Notes under the pieces: model-generated
What the model was told of the DNA's origin: nothing
Database searches by the model: none
What the model saw: the letters and a program-made list of their open reading frames with translations, nothing else
Shown here: piece by piece, positions 16,870 to 25,345 of the stretch
How the letters are laid out: each line of letters begins with the position of its first letter
Position numbering within the stretch: the first letter of the stretch is position 1
Made by a program: the position numbers and the translations under genes
Assembly (NCBI GenBank): GCA_021846165.1
Contig: JAJZCL010000007.1
Coordinates: forward strand, 1 to 37,713
DNA: 37,713 bases
Direction of reading: 5' to 3'
Source of the DNA: Bacillota bacterium
GTDB lineage: Bacteria; Bacillota; Bacilli; Alicyclobacillales; SLC66

Positions 16870-18089
16870 AGATTATCGTGCAAAAGTTTGGCGGCACTTC
16901 CGTTTCAACGCGGGAAGTGCGTGAACTTGCCATCGAACACATCGAGGACGCGATGGCGCAGGGGTACAAGGTGGTTGTGGTGGTGTCGGCCATGGGACGC
17001 ATGGGCGATCCGTATGCGACCGACACCTTGCTTGGTATGATTCCTAAAAAAGACAAAACAATCCATCGCGATCTGGATCTGCTCATGTCTTGCGGCGAAC
17101 TGATCTCTGCCGTCATTTTTGCCGCGATGCTGCGCGCCCGCGGTCATGAAGTGACGGTGCTTTCGGGCGCACAGGCGGGCATCGTGACGAGTGCGGATTA
17201 CGGCAACGCGCGCATCGTGAGCATCAATCCCGAGCGGATGATCCTGGAACTGGAAGCGAATCGGGTCGTTGTGGTCACCGGTTTTCAAGGGGCGACGCCA
17301 GACGGGGAAACAACCACCCTCGGGCGCGGTGGTTCCGACACGTCGGCGACGGCGCTTGGCGTCGCGCTGAACGCAGAACTGATCGACATTTTTACGGATG
17401 TGGACGGGGTGATGACCGCCGATCCGCGGATTGTTGAAAACGCATCGCGCTTGCATCAGATGACGTATGCGGAGATCAGCAATCTGGCGTATTATGGGGC
17501 AAAAGTCATTCATCCGCGGGCGGTGGAGATGGCGATGCAAAAAAGCATTCCCATTCGCGTCCGCTCCACGCACTCGAAAGACCCTGGTACGCTCGTCACC
17601 AGTGGCGCCGCGTATTTTGAAGGCAGAAACGCGAGCGATCACATCTTGACCGGTGTCACGCACTCGTCCCACATCACGCAGTTGCGTGTGCGGCGAGTGG
17701 CTGAGATCACGAATTTTCAAACGACCGTGTTTCAAACGATGGCGAAGCTGGGGATTTCTGTTGACTTTTTCAACATTACTCCCGATGAAGTGGTGTACAC
17801 AATTCCCAATCAGCGTGTGGAGCAGGCGCTTGGCGCACTGCGAAACATCGGTTTTGAGGTGCGCACCGTTCCTGACGTGGCCAAGATCGCGGCGGTTGGA
17901 GCGGGCATTCACGGCGTGGTCGGCGTGACTGCGATGATCGTTGAGGCACTCAGCGAAGAAGGAATTGAGATTCTGCAATCGGCAGACTCCAATACGACGA
18001 TTTGGTGCCTTGTTCACGACAAGGATACGGTCAGAGCGGTACGTGCGATTCACGACAAATTTGGTTTGCATACACTAGGGGGAGTTTGA
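16866..18089 (+). CDS. dapG: Aspartokinase I (DapG type)
   Basis: Phosphorylates aspartate, the first step of the aspartate pathway. The kinase signature KFGGTS is at residues 7-12, the GRGGSDTSATALG substrate block follows, and two ACT regulatory domains fill roughly the last 140 residues (ISVDFFNITPDEVVYTI; GVTAMIVEALSEEGIEILQ). The start is TTG 16866 (protein MKIIVQKFGG), overlapping the asd stop; the upstream open frame inside asd is not coding. In B. subtilis this isozyme is inhibited by diaminopimelate and sits in the dpaA operon, which agrees with the location here. The length is 407 residues. Confidence 0.95.
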   Translation: MKIIVQKFGGTSVSTREVRELAIEHIEDAMAQGYKVVVVVSAMGRMGDPYATDTLLGMIPKKDKTIHRDLDLLMSCGELISAVIFAAMLRARGHEVTVLSGAQAGIVTSADYGNARIVSINPERMILELEANRVVVVTGFQGATPDGETTTLGRGGSDTSATALGVALNAELIDIFTDVDGVMTADPRIVENASRLHQMTYAEISNLAYYGAKVIHPRAVEMAMQKSIPIRVRSTHSKDPGTLVTSGAAYFEGRNASDHILTGVTHSSHITQLRVRRVAEITNFQTTVFQTMAKLGISVDFFNITPDEVVYTIPNQRVEQALGALRNIGFEVRTVPDVAKIAAVGAGIHGVVGVTAMIVEALSEEGIEILQSADSNTTIWCLVHDKDTVRAVRAIHDKFGLHTLGGV

Positions 18090-18090
18090 T

Positions 18091-18984
18091 GTGTTCGGTA
18101 GTCTGATCACCGCGATGGTGACTCCTTTTGATGAAAATGGAAATCTCGATCTCGGCAAGTTACCGCGGCTGGTCGATCACCTGCTCGAAACGGGAACGGA
18201 GGCGCTGGTCGTTTGCGGAACCACAGGCGAGTCGCCGACGCTGTCGCATGACGAGAAGCTGGATCTGTTTGCCGCTGTCGTTGAAGTGGCGGCAGGCAGG
18301 GTTCCGATCATTGCGGGAACGGGCGGCAATGACACCCGAGCGGTCGCTAACTTGACGCGCGAAGCAGAACGCCTTGGCGTGGACGGGTTTTTGCAGGTGG
18401 CTCCCTATTACAATAAACCTTCCCAAGAAGGATTGTACCGGCATTTTCGCGAGATTGCCGAGGTTACGGACAAACCCGTCATCATCTACAACATTCCCGG
18501 TCGCACCTCCGTCAATGTGCAGGTGGAAACGATGGTGCGTTTGGCGGAGATCGAAAATATTGTGGCCGTCAAGGAATCGTCGGGGGATTTTGTTCAGATT
18601 TCGCGCATGATTTCCGAAACCCCTGAAGATTTTGCGGTGTACAGCGGCGATGACAAGTACGCCCTGCCGATTCTGGCGCTCGGTGGCGTCGGTTTGGTGA
18701 GCGTGGCCGCTCATGTGGTGGGCAGGTCGTTGCATAAGATGTTGAAGGCCTTTCTTGAAGGTGATGTGCGTACGGCGCAAATGCTTCACCACGAGCTTTT
18801 CCCTGTTTTTGAAGGGTTGTTCCGCACGACCAATCCCGTGCTTGTGAAGGCGGCACTTGAACTTTTAGGAATTCCGGTCGGTTCCGTCAGGTTGCCACTC
18901 GCTTCGATCAGCGAAAGTGAACAACAACAACTGTTACTGGATTTACGAGGATGGATCCCGGAAAATCTGGAACAATCTCGTTAG
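18091..18984 (+). CDS. dapA: 4-hydroxy-tetrahydrodipicolinate synthase
   Basis: Condenses pyruvate with aspartate semialdehyde; its product feeds both DAP/lysine and, through DpaAB, dipicolinate. The Schiff-base Lys161 lies in VAVKESSGD; GTTGE (43-47), Tyr133 and Arg138 (IIYNIPGRTS) complete the active site. The start is GTG 18091 with AGGGGGAG (18077-18084). It is one base after the dapG stop. The 297-residue TIM barrel has normal length. Confidence 0.97.
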   Translation: MFGSLITAMVTPFDENGNLDLGKLPRLVDHLLETGTEALVVCGTTGESPTLSHDEKLDLFAAVVEVAAGRVPIIAGTGGNDTRAVANLTREAERLGVDGFLQVAPYYNKPSQEGLYRHFREIAEVTDKPVIIYNIPGRTSVNVQVETMVRLAEIENIVAVKESSGDFVQISRMISETPEDFAVYSGDDKYALPILALGGVGLVSVAAHVVGRSLHKMLKAFLEGDVRTAQMLHHELFPVFEGLFRTTNPVLVKAALELLGIPVGSVRLPLASISESEQQQLLLDLRGWIPENLEQSR

Positions 18985-19006
18985 GCACGCATTTGGAGGT
19001 GTACAT

Positions 19007-20677
19007 TTGAAAAACAATACCCAAAAGTTATTCATCATTCCTTTGGGCGGATTAGGCGAAATCGGAAAGAACATGACGGCCTATTTATATGGGAATGACA
19101 TCATTGTGGTCGATGCCGGCCTTAAATTCCCTGATGAGGAATTACTTGGTATCGATATCGTCATCCCCGATATTTCCTACCTGGTGGAAAACAAACACAA
19201 GCTGCGCGGCATTTTTTTGACGCATGGTCACGAGGATCATATTGGCGGTCTGCCTTATGTGTTAAAAAGCGTGTCGGCGCCCGTGTACGGCACGCGCCTG
19301 ACGCTTGGGCTTGTGGAACCGAAGCTGCGCGAACACGGCATTCTGGAGCAAACCAAGTTGATCACGATCCATAACAATAGCGAGGTCAAGATCGGCGCGT
19401 TTACTGTCAGTTGTTTTAATGTTAGCCACAGCATTCCCGATTCGGTCGGGTACGCGATCGACACGCCTGAGGGTCTGATTGTGCAAACGGGCGACTTCAA
19501 GTTTGACCAAACGCCTGTCAGTGGACAACCTCCCGATTACGCGAAATTGACAGCGCTTGGCGAGCGCGGCGTGTTGGCGCTGTTGTCGGACAGCACCAAT
19601 GCCGAACGCCCGGGCGTGACGATGTCGGAGCGGACGGTCGGTGTGACGATCGACGATGCGTTTCGCTCGGCGGAGGGCAGGGTGATTCTGGCTACGTTTG
19701 CGTCGAACATCCACCGCATTCAACAGGTGATTTACTCGGCCGAACGAACCGGGCGCAAGGTGGCGGTGATCGGCCGCAGCATGGTCAACAACATTAACAT
19801 CGCCAAAGACTTGGGTTACCTAACAGTCAAGTCGTCCACGCTGATTGAGCCGGATGAACTGTCCCGCTTCAATGCGCACGACGTGGCGCTGCTCACCACC
19901 GGTTCACAGGGGGAACCGATGTCGGCGCTCACGCGCATGGCGCGCGCCACGCATCGCAAGGTGGAGATCATCCCGGGCGATACGGTGATCATTGCGTCGT
20001 CCCCCATCCCCGGCAATGAGAAGTCGATTTCGCGAACCATCGACCAATTGTTTCGCGTGGGTGCAAATGTAATCTACCAGTCTGTATCGGGAGTTCACGT
20101 TTCCGGCCACGGCAGCCAAGAAGAACTGAAGCAGATGTTGAACTTTATTAAACCGAAGTACTTTCTCCCAGTTCACGGTGAACACCGCATGCTGCGAAAG
20201 CATGCTGAACTGGCGCGCGCGACGGGTGTGAATCCCGAGCGCATCTTTATCCTCGACATCGGCGATGTGATCGAATTCCATAACGGAACGGCGCGACTCG
20301 GCGGACGCGTGACGGCGGGAGCCGTGATGATCGACGGGCTGGGCGTTGGCGACGTGGGGAACATTGTGTTGCGCGACCGTAAGCTGCTGTCGCAGGACGG
20401 CATACTGGTCGTGGTGGTGACGTTGTCCAAGCAGACAGGGATGATTTTGTCCGGCCCCGACATCATCTCCAGAGGATTTGTCTATGTGCGCGAATCGGAA
20501 GAATTGTTGGAAGAGGCGAACCGGATCGTCTCGATGACGCTGCACAAGCTAGTCAACGAAGACAACGTCAATGACTGGTCAGGACTGAAAACGGGTGTGC
20601 GCGACGCGGTTAGCCGTTTTTTGTACGAACAGACGCGCAGGCGACCGATGGTGCTGCCGATTATCATGGAGGTTTGA
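19007..20677 (+). CDS. rnjB: Ribonuclease J, at the rnjB locus but with an intact catalytic motif
   Basis: RNase J is a metallo-beta-lactamase/beta-CASP nuclease with 5'-3' exo- and endonuclease activity in mRNA decay. The zinc motif HGHEDHIGG is complete at 73-81, followed by HSIPDSVGY, TGDFKFDQTP and LLSDSTNAERPG. The beta-CASP and C-terminal domains end in PIIMEV, as in B. subtilis J2. The start is TTG 19007 with TTTGGAGGTG (18993-19001); the in-frame ATG 18917 lies inside dapA. In B. subtilis the gene here (ymfA/rnjB) encodes RNase J2, whose motif is degenerate (HGHDEN); this copy has the active form. The length is 556 residues. Confidence 0.93.
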   Translation: MKNNTQKLFIIPLGGLGEIGKNMTAYLYGNDIIVVDAGLKFPDEELLGIDIVIPDISYLVENKHKLRGIFLTHGHEDHIGGLPYVLKSVSAPVYGTRLTLGLVEPKLREHGILEQTKLITIHNNSEVKIGAFTVSCFNVSHSIPDSVGYAIDTPEGLIVQTGDFKFDQTPVSGQPPDYAKLTALGERGVLALLSDSTNAERPGVTMSERTVGVTIDDAFRSAEGRVILATFASNIHRIQQVIYSAERTGRKVAVIGRSMVNNINIAKDLGYLTVKSSTLIEPDELSRFNAHDVALLTTGSQGEPMSALTRMARATHRKVEIIPGDTVIIASSPIPGNEKSISRTIDQLFRVGANVIYQSVSGVHVSGHGSQEELKQMLNFIKPKYFLPVHGEHRMLRKHAELARATGVNPERIFILDIGDVIEFHNGTARLGGRVTAGAVMIDGLGVGDVGNIVLRDRKLLSQDGILVVVVTLSKQTGMILSGPDIISRGFVYVRESEELLEEANRIVSMTLHKLVNEDNVNDWSGLKTGVRDAVSRFLYEQTRRRPMVLPIIMEV

Positions 20678-20726
20678 ATAGCTCGCTATATTTGGTTCAC
20701 ACTAGAAGTGTTAAGGGGTGAATCAA

Positions 20727-21467
20727 GTGGCGAAAAGCAGAGCGGAAACGGAAGAGTATACGATCGCGCCAGTCGAACCGGCGGCGCAAGATCAAAACGC
20801 CGATACCATCGAAAAATACGGTCAGGCGCAGGTGTTGCAAGAGGAATCGAACATTTACGTTCTGACCATCATCGGTCAGGTGGAAGGTCATTATGTGTTG
20901 CCGCCGCAAAACAAGACGACGAAATACGAACACGTGATCCCGCAACTGGTGGCGGCAGAACAAAACGAAAAAATCGAAGGCGTTCTGATCATTCTCAACA
21001 CGGTGGGCGGCGACGTGGAGGCGGGACTGGCGTTGTCGGAAATGATCACGTCGCTCTCGAAACCGACGGTGACCCTGGTGCTGGGGGGCGGACACAGCAT
21101 CGGCGTGCCGATCGCCGTTGCGAGCGATTACTCCTTTATTGCCGATACCGCTTCCATGACGGTTCATCCGATTCGTTTAAACGGGCTTGTGATCGGTGTT
21201 CCGCAAAGTTTTGAGTACCTGGAACGGATGCAGGAACGGGTAACGAGGTTTGTCACGAAGCACTCGCGCATATCCGAAGATACGCTGCGCGAGTTGATGA
21301 TGAAAACGGGCGAACTCACGCGCGACATCGGTACGACATTAATCGGTGTCGATGCGGTGGAGTACGGGTTGATCGACGAAATCGGCGGGCTGGGGATGGC
21401 GATGGCGAAGCTTCGCGCGATGGTGGAAGAGCGGCGGGCGCCAGCCTCGAAGGAGGCTGAAGAATGA
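20727..21467 (+). CDS. tepA: ClpP-like serine protease TepA (translocation-enhancing protein)
   Basis: A ClpP/SppA-crotonase-fold protease; the B. subtilis counterpart TepA/YmfB is linked with protein export and sporulation. The Ser-His pair is visible: GGGHSIG with Ser124 and TVHPI with His147; [17 protein letters not shown] forms the oxyanion and adjacent helix region. I start at GTG 20727 with AAGGGG (20713-20718) upstream; GTG 20718 overlaps that site. The 246 residues include a variable N-terminal 35. A ylzJ-like gene overlaps its stop. Confidence 0.9.
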   Translation: MAKSRAETEEYTIAPVEPAAQDQNADTIEKYGQAQVLQEESNIYVLTIIGQVEGHYVLPPQNKTTKYEHVIPQLVAAEQNEKIEGVLIILNTVGGDVEAGLALSEMITSLSKPTVTLVLGGGHSIGVPIAVASDYSFIADTASMTVHPIRLNGLVIGVPQSFEYLERMQERVTRFVTKHSRISEDTLRELMMKTGELTRDIGTTLIGVDAVEYGLIDEIGGLGMAMAKLRAMVEERRAPASKEAEE

Positions 21468-21682
21468 TCTGGTCGATCGTGCCTGATGAGTTCATTTTTC
21501 AAGGTGCAGACGAGCCGCCAGCGCCAGCCAAAAAGGCGACGCTGCACATCGACGGCGTCACGATGATCGTCGAAGTGACGGGGTTTGGGGAGGCGAAGAT
21601 TGAGCAACTGATTTCCCCTCACCCGCGCGATTACCTCAAGCCAGAGTGGGCGCCGGGCAGTGTGATCCGCCTCTTCCCGTGA
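21464..21682 (+). CDS. ylzJ: YlzJ-like small protein
   Basis: A 72-residue protein of the YlzJ family, found between tepA and spoIIIE in many Bacilli. The family features are a short N-terminal [13 protein letters not shown] strand, a central VTMIVEVTG strand and an end with [15 protein letters not shown]. The ATG at 21464 overlaps the tepA stop (ATGA), and AAGGAGG (21450-21456) is well placed. No function is known. A terminator follows at once. Confidence 0.82.
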   Translation: MIWSIVPDEFIFQGADEPPAPAKKATLHIDGVTMIVEVTGFGEAKIEQLISPHPRDYLKPEWAPGSVIRLFP

Positions 21683-21709
21683 GGTTCCGCAGTTCGCGGA
21701 ACCGTTTTT
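21683..21709 (+). terminator. Intrinsic terminator after ylzJ
   Basis: GGTTCCGC, loop AGTTC, GCGGAACC, then GTTTTTC. The eight-pair perfect stem begins right at the ylzJ stop. It closes the dpaA-ylzJ run and separates it from spoIIIE. Confidence 0.88.
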
Positions 21710-21772
21710 CTTGCAGAAGTTCGACACGGGCGTCGCGAATGAAGGCGGGCGGGAGAATTTGGGGGCATCGAA

Positions 21773-24262
21773 ATGGCGAAGCGTGACCACACAAAAAGGT
21801 TATTAAGATATGAAATTTTGGGTCTTATTCTGTTGGTGATTGGCATCGTGATTTTGGGAGACCTTGGCGCCGTCGGACAAGCGCTCGATGACCTGTGTGT
21901 GGTGTTGGCCGGAAACTGGCATTTTTTACTGCCGATCTACCTTGTATGGATGGCTGGGTGGATCATGATCAAGCGTCACCGTTTCCGCTTCACTTCGATG
22001 CAGGTCGGGCTGCTCATGCTGCTCCTCGTGGTCTTGACGTGGAGTGAGATGGATCTGTACGCGCAGGCAGTTAGGGCCTATGGGAACGCGCCAGATCTGC
22101 TGTCGCTCACGCGCACGGGCATCAACTCGCTGTCCGCGTCGCTGAAGGTGATTGTCGTCACCAAAAATGGTGCGCTGCCACCTGCCGGCGCGGGTGGCGG
22201 AATGATCGGGTTCGCGCTTTTTACGGGACTCAAGTACTTGTTTGCCGTCACCGGCACGATGCTGGTGTTGATTGTTTCCATCATGGTGGCAGTGGTGCTG
22301 ATCTCGCGGCGCTCGCTCGTGGCGACACTGGGGAAAGGGTCGAAGTACTTTGAGCAGCGCATTGACCGCAGTTGGACAAGCGCCGTAAGGTGGATCGCGC
22401 GCGCGCTTCAGGCAGAAGGCAAAAAACAAAAATCAGCGCACGGCGCACGCCGCCACCGCAAGCAACCAGATCTTGCTGGGGACGCTCCCGACGAAGATGC
22501 AACACCGCACGCCGCAGAGAAACGCGGAAAGAAGAAGCGCACGCAAAAACCTGCTGGTGCGCTCGCCGGGGACGATGGTCACGCACAAGAGCAGGAAGCG
22601 GCTCCTGCGCCAACCTCGTTTCCGTTTCCTGATTTCGGGATGCCATATAAAGAAGACCCTGGGTTTGAACACTTTGTCGCGGCAGAAGAGGAGGCCGAAC
22701 AGCCACAATTTGAGGTGGATCCGGAAGCGCACCGGATTGTCGTGCGGTTGCCGGAGCGGGAGCGCCAGGAGTTGGCGCCTGATCCGCCATTTGTCGCGCA
22801 CGCTGCGGACAGTGTTGGCGCAGTTCTCGACGTGCGCCCCTATCGCCTGCCCGATCCGCGCTTGCTCAGCAAAAGCGACGGCAAAAAAGGGGATCGCGGC
22901 GCCCTGCAGCGGGAGTTGCAGGCGAATGCGACCAAACTGTCGGAAACGTTTGAGAGTTTTAATGTGCATGTGAAGGTACTCGGTTACAGCAGGGGACCTG
23001 CGGTCACCCGCTATGAAATTCAACCGGCTACCGGTGTTAAGGTGTCGCGCATCCTCGGGTTGGCCGACGACCTGGCGCTCGCTCTTGCGGCCCGCGACAT
23101 TCGCATTGAAGCGCCGATTCCCGGGAAGTCGGCAGTGGGCATCGAGGTTCCCAACAACGAAGTGGCCATTGTAACCTTGCGCGACGTGATTGAAACGCCG
23201 ACGTTCACGGAAGCCAAGTCGCCGCTTTCGTTTGTGCTAGGCAAAGACATCGCTGGCAACGCGATCATCGCCGATCTCGCCAAAATGCCCCATTTACTCG
23301 TTGCGGGCGCGACTGGTTCCGGTAAAAGCGTGTGCATCAACGGCCTCATTTCCAGCTTGTTGTTTCACGCGCAGCCGGATGAGGTCAAATTCATCATGAT
23401 CGATCCCAAAATGGTGGAGCTAGGGGCGTACAACGGCATCCCGCACCTTTTTTCTCCGGTTGTCACCGACGCGCGCAAGGCGGCGGGTGCCCTGCGCAAG
23501 GTAGTGGCAGAAATGGAACAGCGCTATGAAAAATTCAGCAAGGCCAAAACGCGGGATTTGGAGCGCTATAATCAATCTGCAGAGAAAAACGGAACGCCCA
23601 AGTTGCCTTTGATTGTCGTCATCATTGATGAACTCGCCGATCTGATGATGGTGGCGCCGGGCGACGTGGAGGACGCCATTTGCCGATTGGCGCAGATGGC
23701 GCGCGCGGCGGGCATTCATCTGGTGGTGGCCACGCAGCGTCCGTCGGTCGACGTCATCACCGGATTGATCAAGGCGAACATCCCGTCGCGCATTGCGTTT
23801 GCCGTTTCTTCTGGCGTCGATTCGCGAACGATTCTCGACATGGCGGGAGCGGAGAAACTGCTCGGACGCGGCGATATGCTGTTTATGCCCGTCGGCGCGG
23901 CAAAGCCGATTCGTTTGCAGGGGGCATTTATCTCTGAAAACGAGGTGGAGTCACTCACCGAGTATGTGCGTAAGCAGCAAGAGGCGGAATACGTGGAAGA
24001 CTTTAGCCGTATCGAAGTGGGATCGAGTGATTCTGCTTCTGATCTGGATCCGCTTTATGAAGACGCGGTGCGGTTAGTGGTGGAATCGGAACAGGCGTCG
24101 GTGTCGTTTTTGCAACGGAAGCTGAAAGTCGGTTATGCGCGCGCCGCACGCATCGTCGATCAGCTGGAAGCGTCTGGGGTGATCGGCCCGTTTGAAAACA
24201 GCAAGCCGCGCGAAGTGCTGCTAAGCCGCGAGGCTTGGATGGATCGCCAGTCCTCTCCGTAA
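21773..24262 (+). CDS. spoIIIE: DNA translocase SpoIIIE/FtsK
   Basis: An ATP-driven DNA pump that moves the chromosome into the forespore and clears DNA from division septa. The 829-residue protein has membrane segments at about 13-30, 50-67, 76-91 and 144-178, a charged low-complexity linker (about 220-330), the RecA-like motor with Walker A GATGSGKS (512-519) and Walker B IIDELADL (D619, E620), and a C-terminal winged-helix gamma domain (about 762-829, with [13 protein letters not shown]) that reads KOPS-type sequences. The ATG at 21773 follows GGGGG (21761-21765). Position after tepA-ylzJ identifies it as SpoIIIE rather than the soluble SftA. Confidence 0.95.
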   Translation: MAKRDHTKRLLRYEILGLILLVIGIVILGDLGAVGQALDDLCVVLAGNWHFLLPIYLVWMAGWIMIKRHRFRFTSMQVGLLMLLLVVLTWSEMDLYAQAVRAYGNAPDLLSLTRTGINSLSASLKVIVVTKNGALPPAGAGGGMIGFALFTGLKYLFAVTGTMLVLIVSIMVAVVLISRRSLVATLGKGSKYFEQRIDRSWTSAVRWIARALQAEGKKQKSAHGARRHRKQPDLAGDAPDEDATPHAAEKRGKKKRTQKPAGALAGDDGHAQEQEAAPAPTSFPFPDFGMPYKEDPGFEHFVAAEEEAEQPQFEVDPEAHRIVVRLPERERQELAPDPPFVAHAADSVGAVLDVRPYRLPDPRLLSKSDGKKGDRGALQRELQANATKLSETFESFNVHVKVLGYSRGPAVTRYEIQPATGVKVSRILGLADDLALALAARDIRIEAPIPGKSAVGIEVPNNEVAIVTLRDVIETPTFTEAKSPLSFVLGKDIAGNAIIADLAKMPHLLVAGATGSGKSVCINGLISSLLFHAQPDEVKFIMIDPKMVELGAYNGIPHLFSPVVTDARKAAGALRKVVAEMEQRYEKFSKAKTRDLERYNQSAEKNGTPKLPLIVVIIDELADLMMVAPGDVEDAICRLAQMARAAGIHLVVATQRPSVDVITGLIKANIPSRIAFAVSSGVDSRTILDMAGAEKLLGRGDMLFMPVGAAKPIRLQGAFISENEVESLTEYVRKQQEAEYVEDFSRIEVGSSDSASDLDPLYEDAVRLVVESEQASVSFLQRKLKVGYARAARIVDQLEASGVIGPFENSKPREVLLSREAWMDRQSSP

Positions 24263-24284
24263 ATCGGACATGTTCCCCCGCTCC

Positions 24285-24309
24285 TATGCGTATAGATCAA
24301 TGACGCATA
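24285..24309. repeat. Inverted repeat upstream of an unknown gene
   Basis: TATGCGT (24285-24291) and ACGCATA (24303-24309) form a perfect seven-base dyad with an 11-base AT-rich centre. It lies in the 63-base gap between spoIIIE and the next gene, just before its ribosome binding site. It could be an operator or a small RNA hairpin; no T-run follows, so it is not a standard terminator. Confidence 0.5.
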
Positions 24310-24325
24310 CGGCAGGAGGGATCGT

Positions 24326-24877
24326 ATGAAGGGACGGGTTTTTGCGAGCTGGGGGTTGGCCTCGGTGGCGGTATTGATGTTAACGGGGTTGGCGTGGTGG
24401 TTCAGGCCGTATGGATCCAGTCAGTCGCCTCTGTCGACGGCTGTTCAGGCACAGTATTCCGATCAAGTAATATCGGCAGGAGACGAACAAAAAATTTCCC
24501 TAACACTGACCGCCGCCGTGCCTGAACTTGAGGACGTGGATTACCAATTGATGAGGAGCGGAAAGATGTCGGTGGTGGGTACGGCTGCGCTTGACGGGTA
24601 CGGGGATCGGTACACTCTTGCGGCGGACATGACCGCGCGCTTTTTTGAAACGGTGTACCGTGACTCGCCTGTGCCGGTGGCCTATGCGGCTCTTTACGCC
24701 ACGTACCAAGGAAGATACGTGATGGCTGCGGGGCTCGGGCGCCAAGCGGCGGCGGAGTTGGCGTTGACAACGTTGGGCGCCGACCAAGGCGTACAGTTGG
24801 TCGAGCAACTGGCACGTCTTGGTCAATCTGGTGGCACTCCGTCCACGCAGGCGTTTGCCGAATACCGTCAACCGTGA
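24326..24877 (+). CDS. Membrane-anchored protein of unknown function
   Basis: I do not recognise this 183-residue protein. It has a short basic N-terminus and one hydrophobic segment (about 8-26) that could be a signal or anchor, followed by a soluble, probably extracytoplasmic region with alternating strands and an Ala-rich helical part (about 140-165). There is no Cys at a lipobox position. The start is well supported: ATG 24326 with AGGAGGG (24314-24320). A palindrome lies just upstream. It faces an unknown reverse-strand gene with only 14 bases between stops. No catalytic motif is evident. Confidence 0.72.
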   Translation: MKGRVFASWGLASVAVLMLTGLAWWFRPYGSSQSPLSTAVQAQYSDQVISAGDEQKISLTLTAAVPELEDVDYQLMRSGKMSVVGTAALDGYGDRYTLAADMTARFFETVYRDSPVPVAYAALYATYQGRYVMAAGLGRQAAAELALTTLGADQGVQLVEQLARLGQSGGTPSTQAFAEYRQP

Positions 24878-24891
24878 TCGGTACGATCTGT

Positions 24892-25239
24892 TCAGGAGCC
24901 GTAGCGGCGGTTTTCGGCGCCAACGATGTAAAGCTGGGTAAACCCGATCTGGGACTTGCGTATGTGCCTGATGAGCTGCCTGAAGATGGCTTCATGTCCC
25001 GTCTTGAACAGTGTCTCCACGATGGTATGGGCTGTAAATGGCTCATCAAGGCTTGCGCGTACATTGGGGTCTTCCTCCAAGTGGTGAATCCACTCGTCCC
25101 GGTACCTGTCTCCGCGTCGTTCCGCATAGGCGCTGTGATAAAGGTCTTTGACGGAAAACGGGGCGCCGACAGTCTGCAAATAGAAATCCAATTGATAAAA
25201 AGCTTGGGCCACTGAACGATGGTCCTTGTTCGCGCTCAT
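24892..25239 (-). CDS. Conserved-looking protein of unknown function
   Basis: I do not recognise this 115-residue protein. It appears soluble, mainly helical, rich in His, Arg and aromatic residues (for example QAFYQLDFYLQTVG and KDLYHSAYAERRGDRYRDEW), with no signal segment or Cys. The ATG is preceded on its strand by GAGGTG, 6 bases away, and by a promoter-like pair further upstream; this favours it over the antisense open frame on the + strand. It diverges from the lipoprotein gene and converges on the 24326-24877 gene. Confidence 0.65.
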   Translation of the reverse strand: MSANKDHRSVAQAFYQLDFYLQTVGAPFSVKDLYHSAYAERRGDRYRDEWIHHLEEDPNVRASLDEPFTAHTIVETLFKTGHEAIFRQLIRHIRKSQIGFTQLYIVGAENRRYGS

Positions 25240-25257
25240 TGATTACACCTCAATTTT

Positions 25258-25286
25258 ATTATGAGTCAACATGACACAACTAGCAA
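25258..25286 (-). promoter_or_regulatory. Candidate sigma-A promoter for the reverse-strand unknown gene
   Basis: On the reverse strand, TTGCTA (25286-25281, 4/6) and CATAAT (25263-25258, 5/6) are 17 bases apart. The start of transcription would be just before the GAGGTG ribosome binding site. Motif match only. Confidence 0.4.
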
Positions 25287-25301
25287 GTGTGGAATCCAAG
25301 G

Positions 25302-25310
25302 TGGTACAAT
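25302..25310 (+). promoter_or_regulatory. Extended -10 promoter for the lipoprotein gene
   Basis: TGGTACAAT (25302-25310) is a TGn-extended -10 element, about 35 bases before the lipoprotein start. No good -35 is seen 17 bases upstream, which is common for extended -10 promoters. Confidence 0.45.
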
Positions 25311-25345
25311 GTGATAGATAAATTGAAGAGGATGGGTCTTTACAT

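Noticed and set aside
16905-18071. 388-codon reverse-strand open frame
   Set aside because: Antisense to dapG, whose kinase and ACT domains are clear.
24402-25127. 241-codon reverse-strand open frame across the unknown membrane-protein gene
   Set aside because: It lacks a ribosome binding site, has Pro/Arg/Ser/Thr-rich shadow composition, and overlaps two frames that do have good start signals.
24874-25215. 113-codon forward open frame opposite the small reverse gene
   Set aside because: No ribosome binding site at its start, while the reverse frame has GAGGTG and a promoter-like pair; I kept the reverse gene, with moderate certainty.
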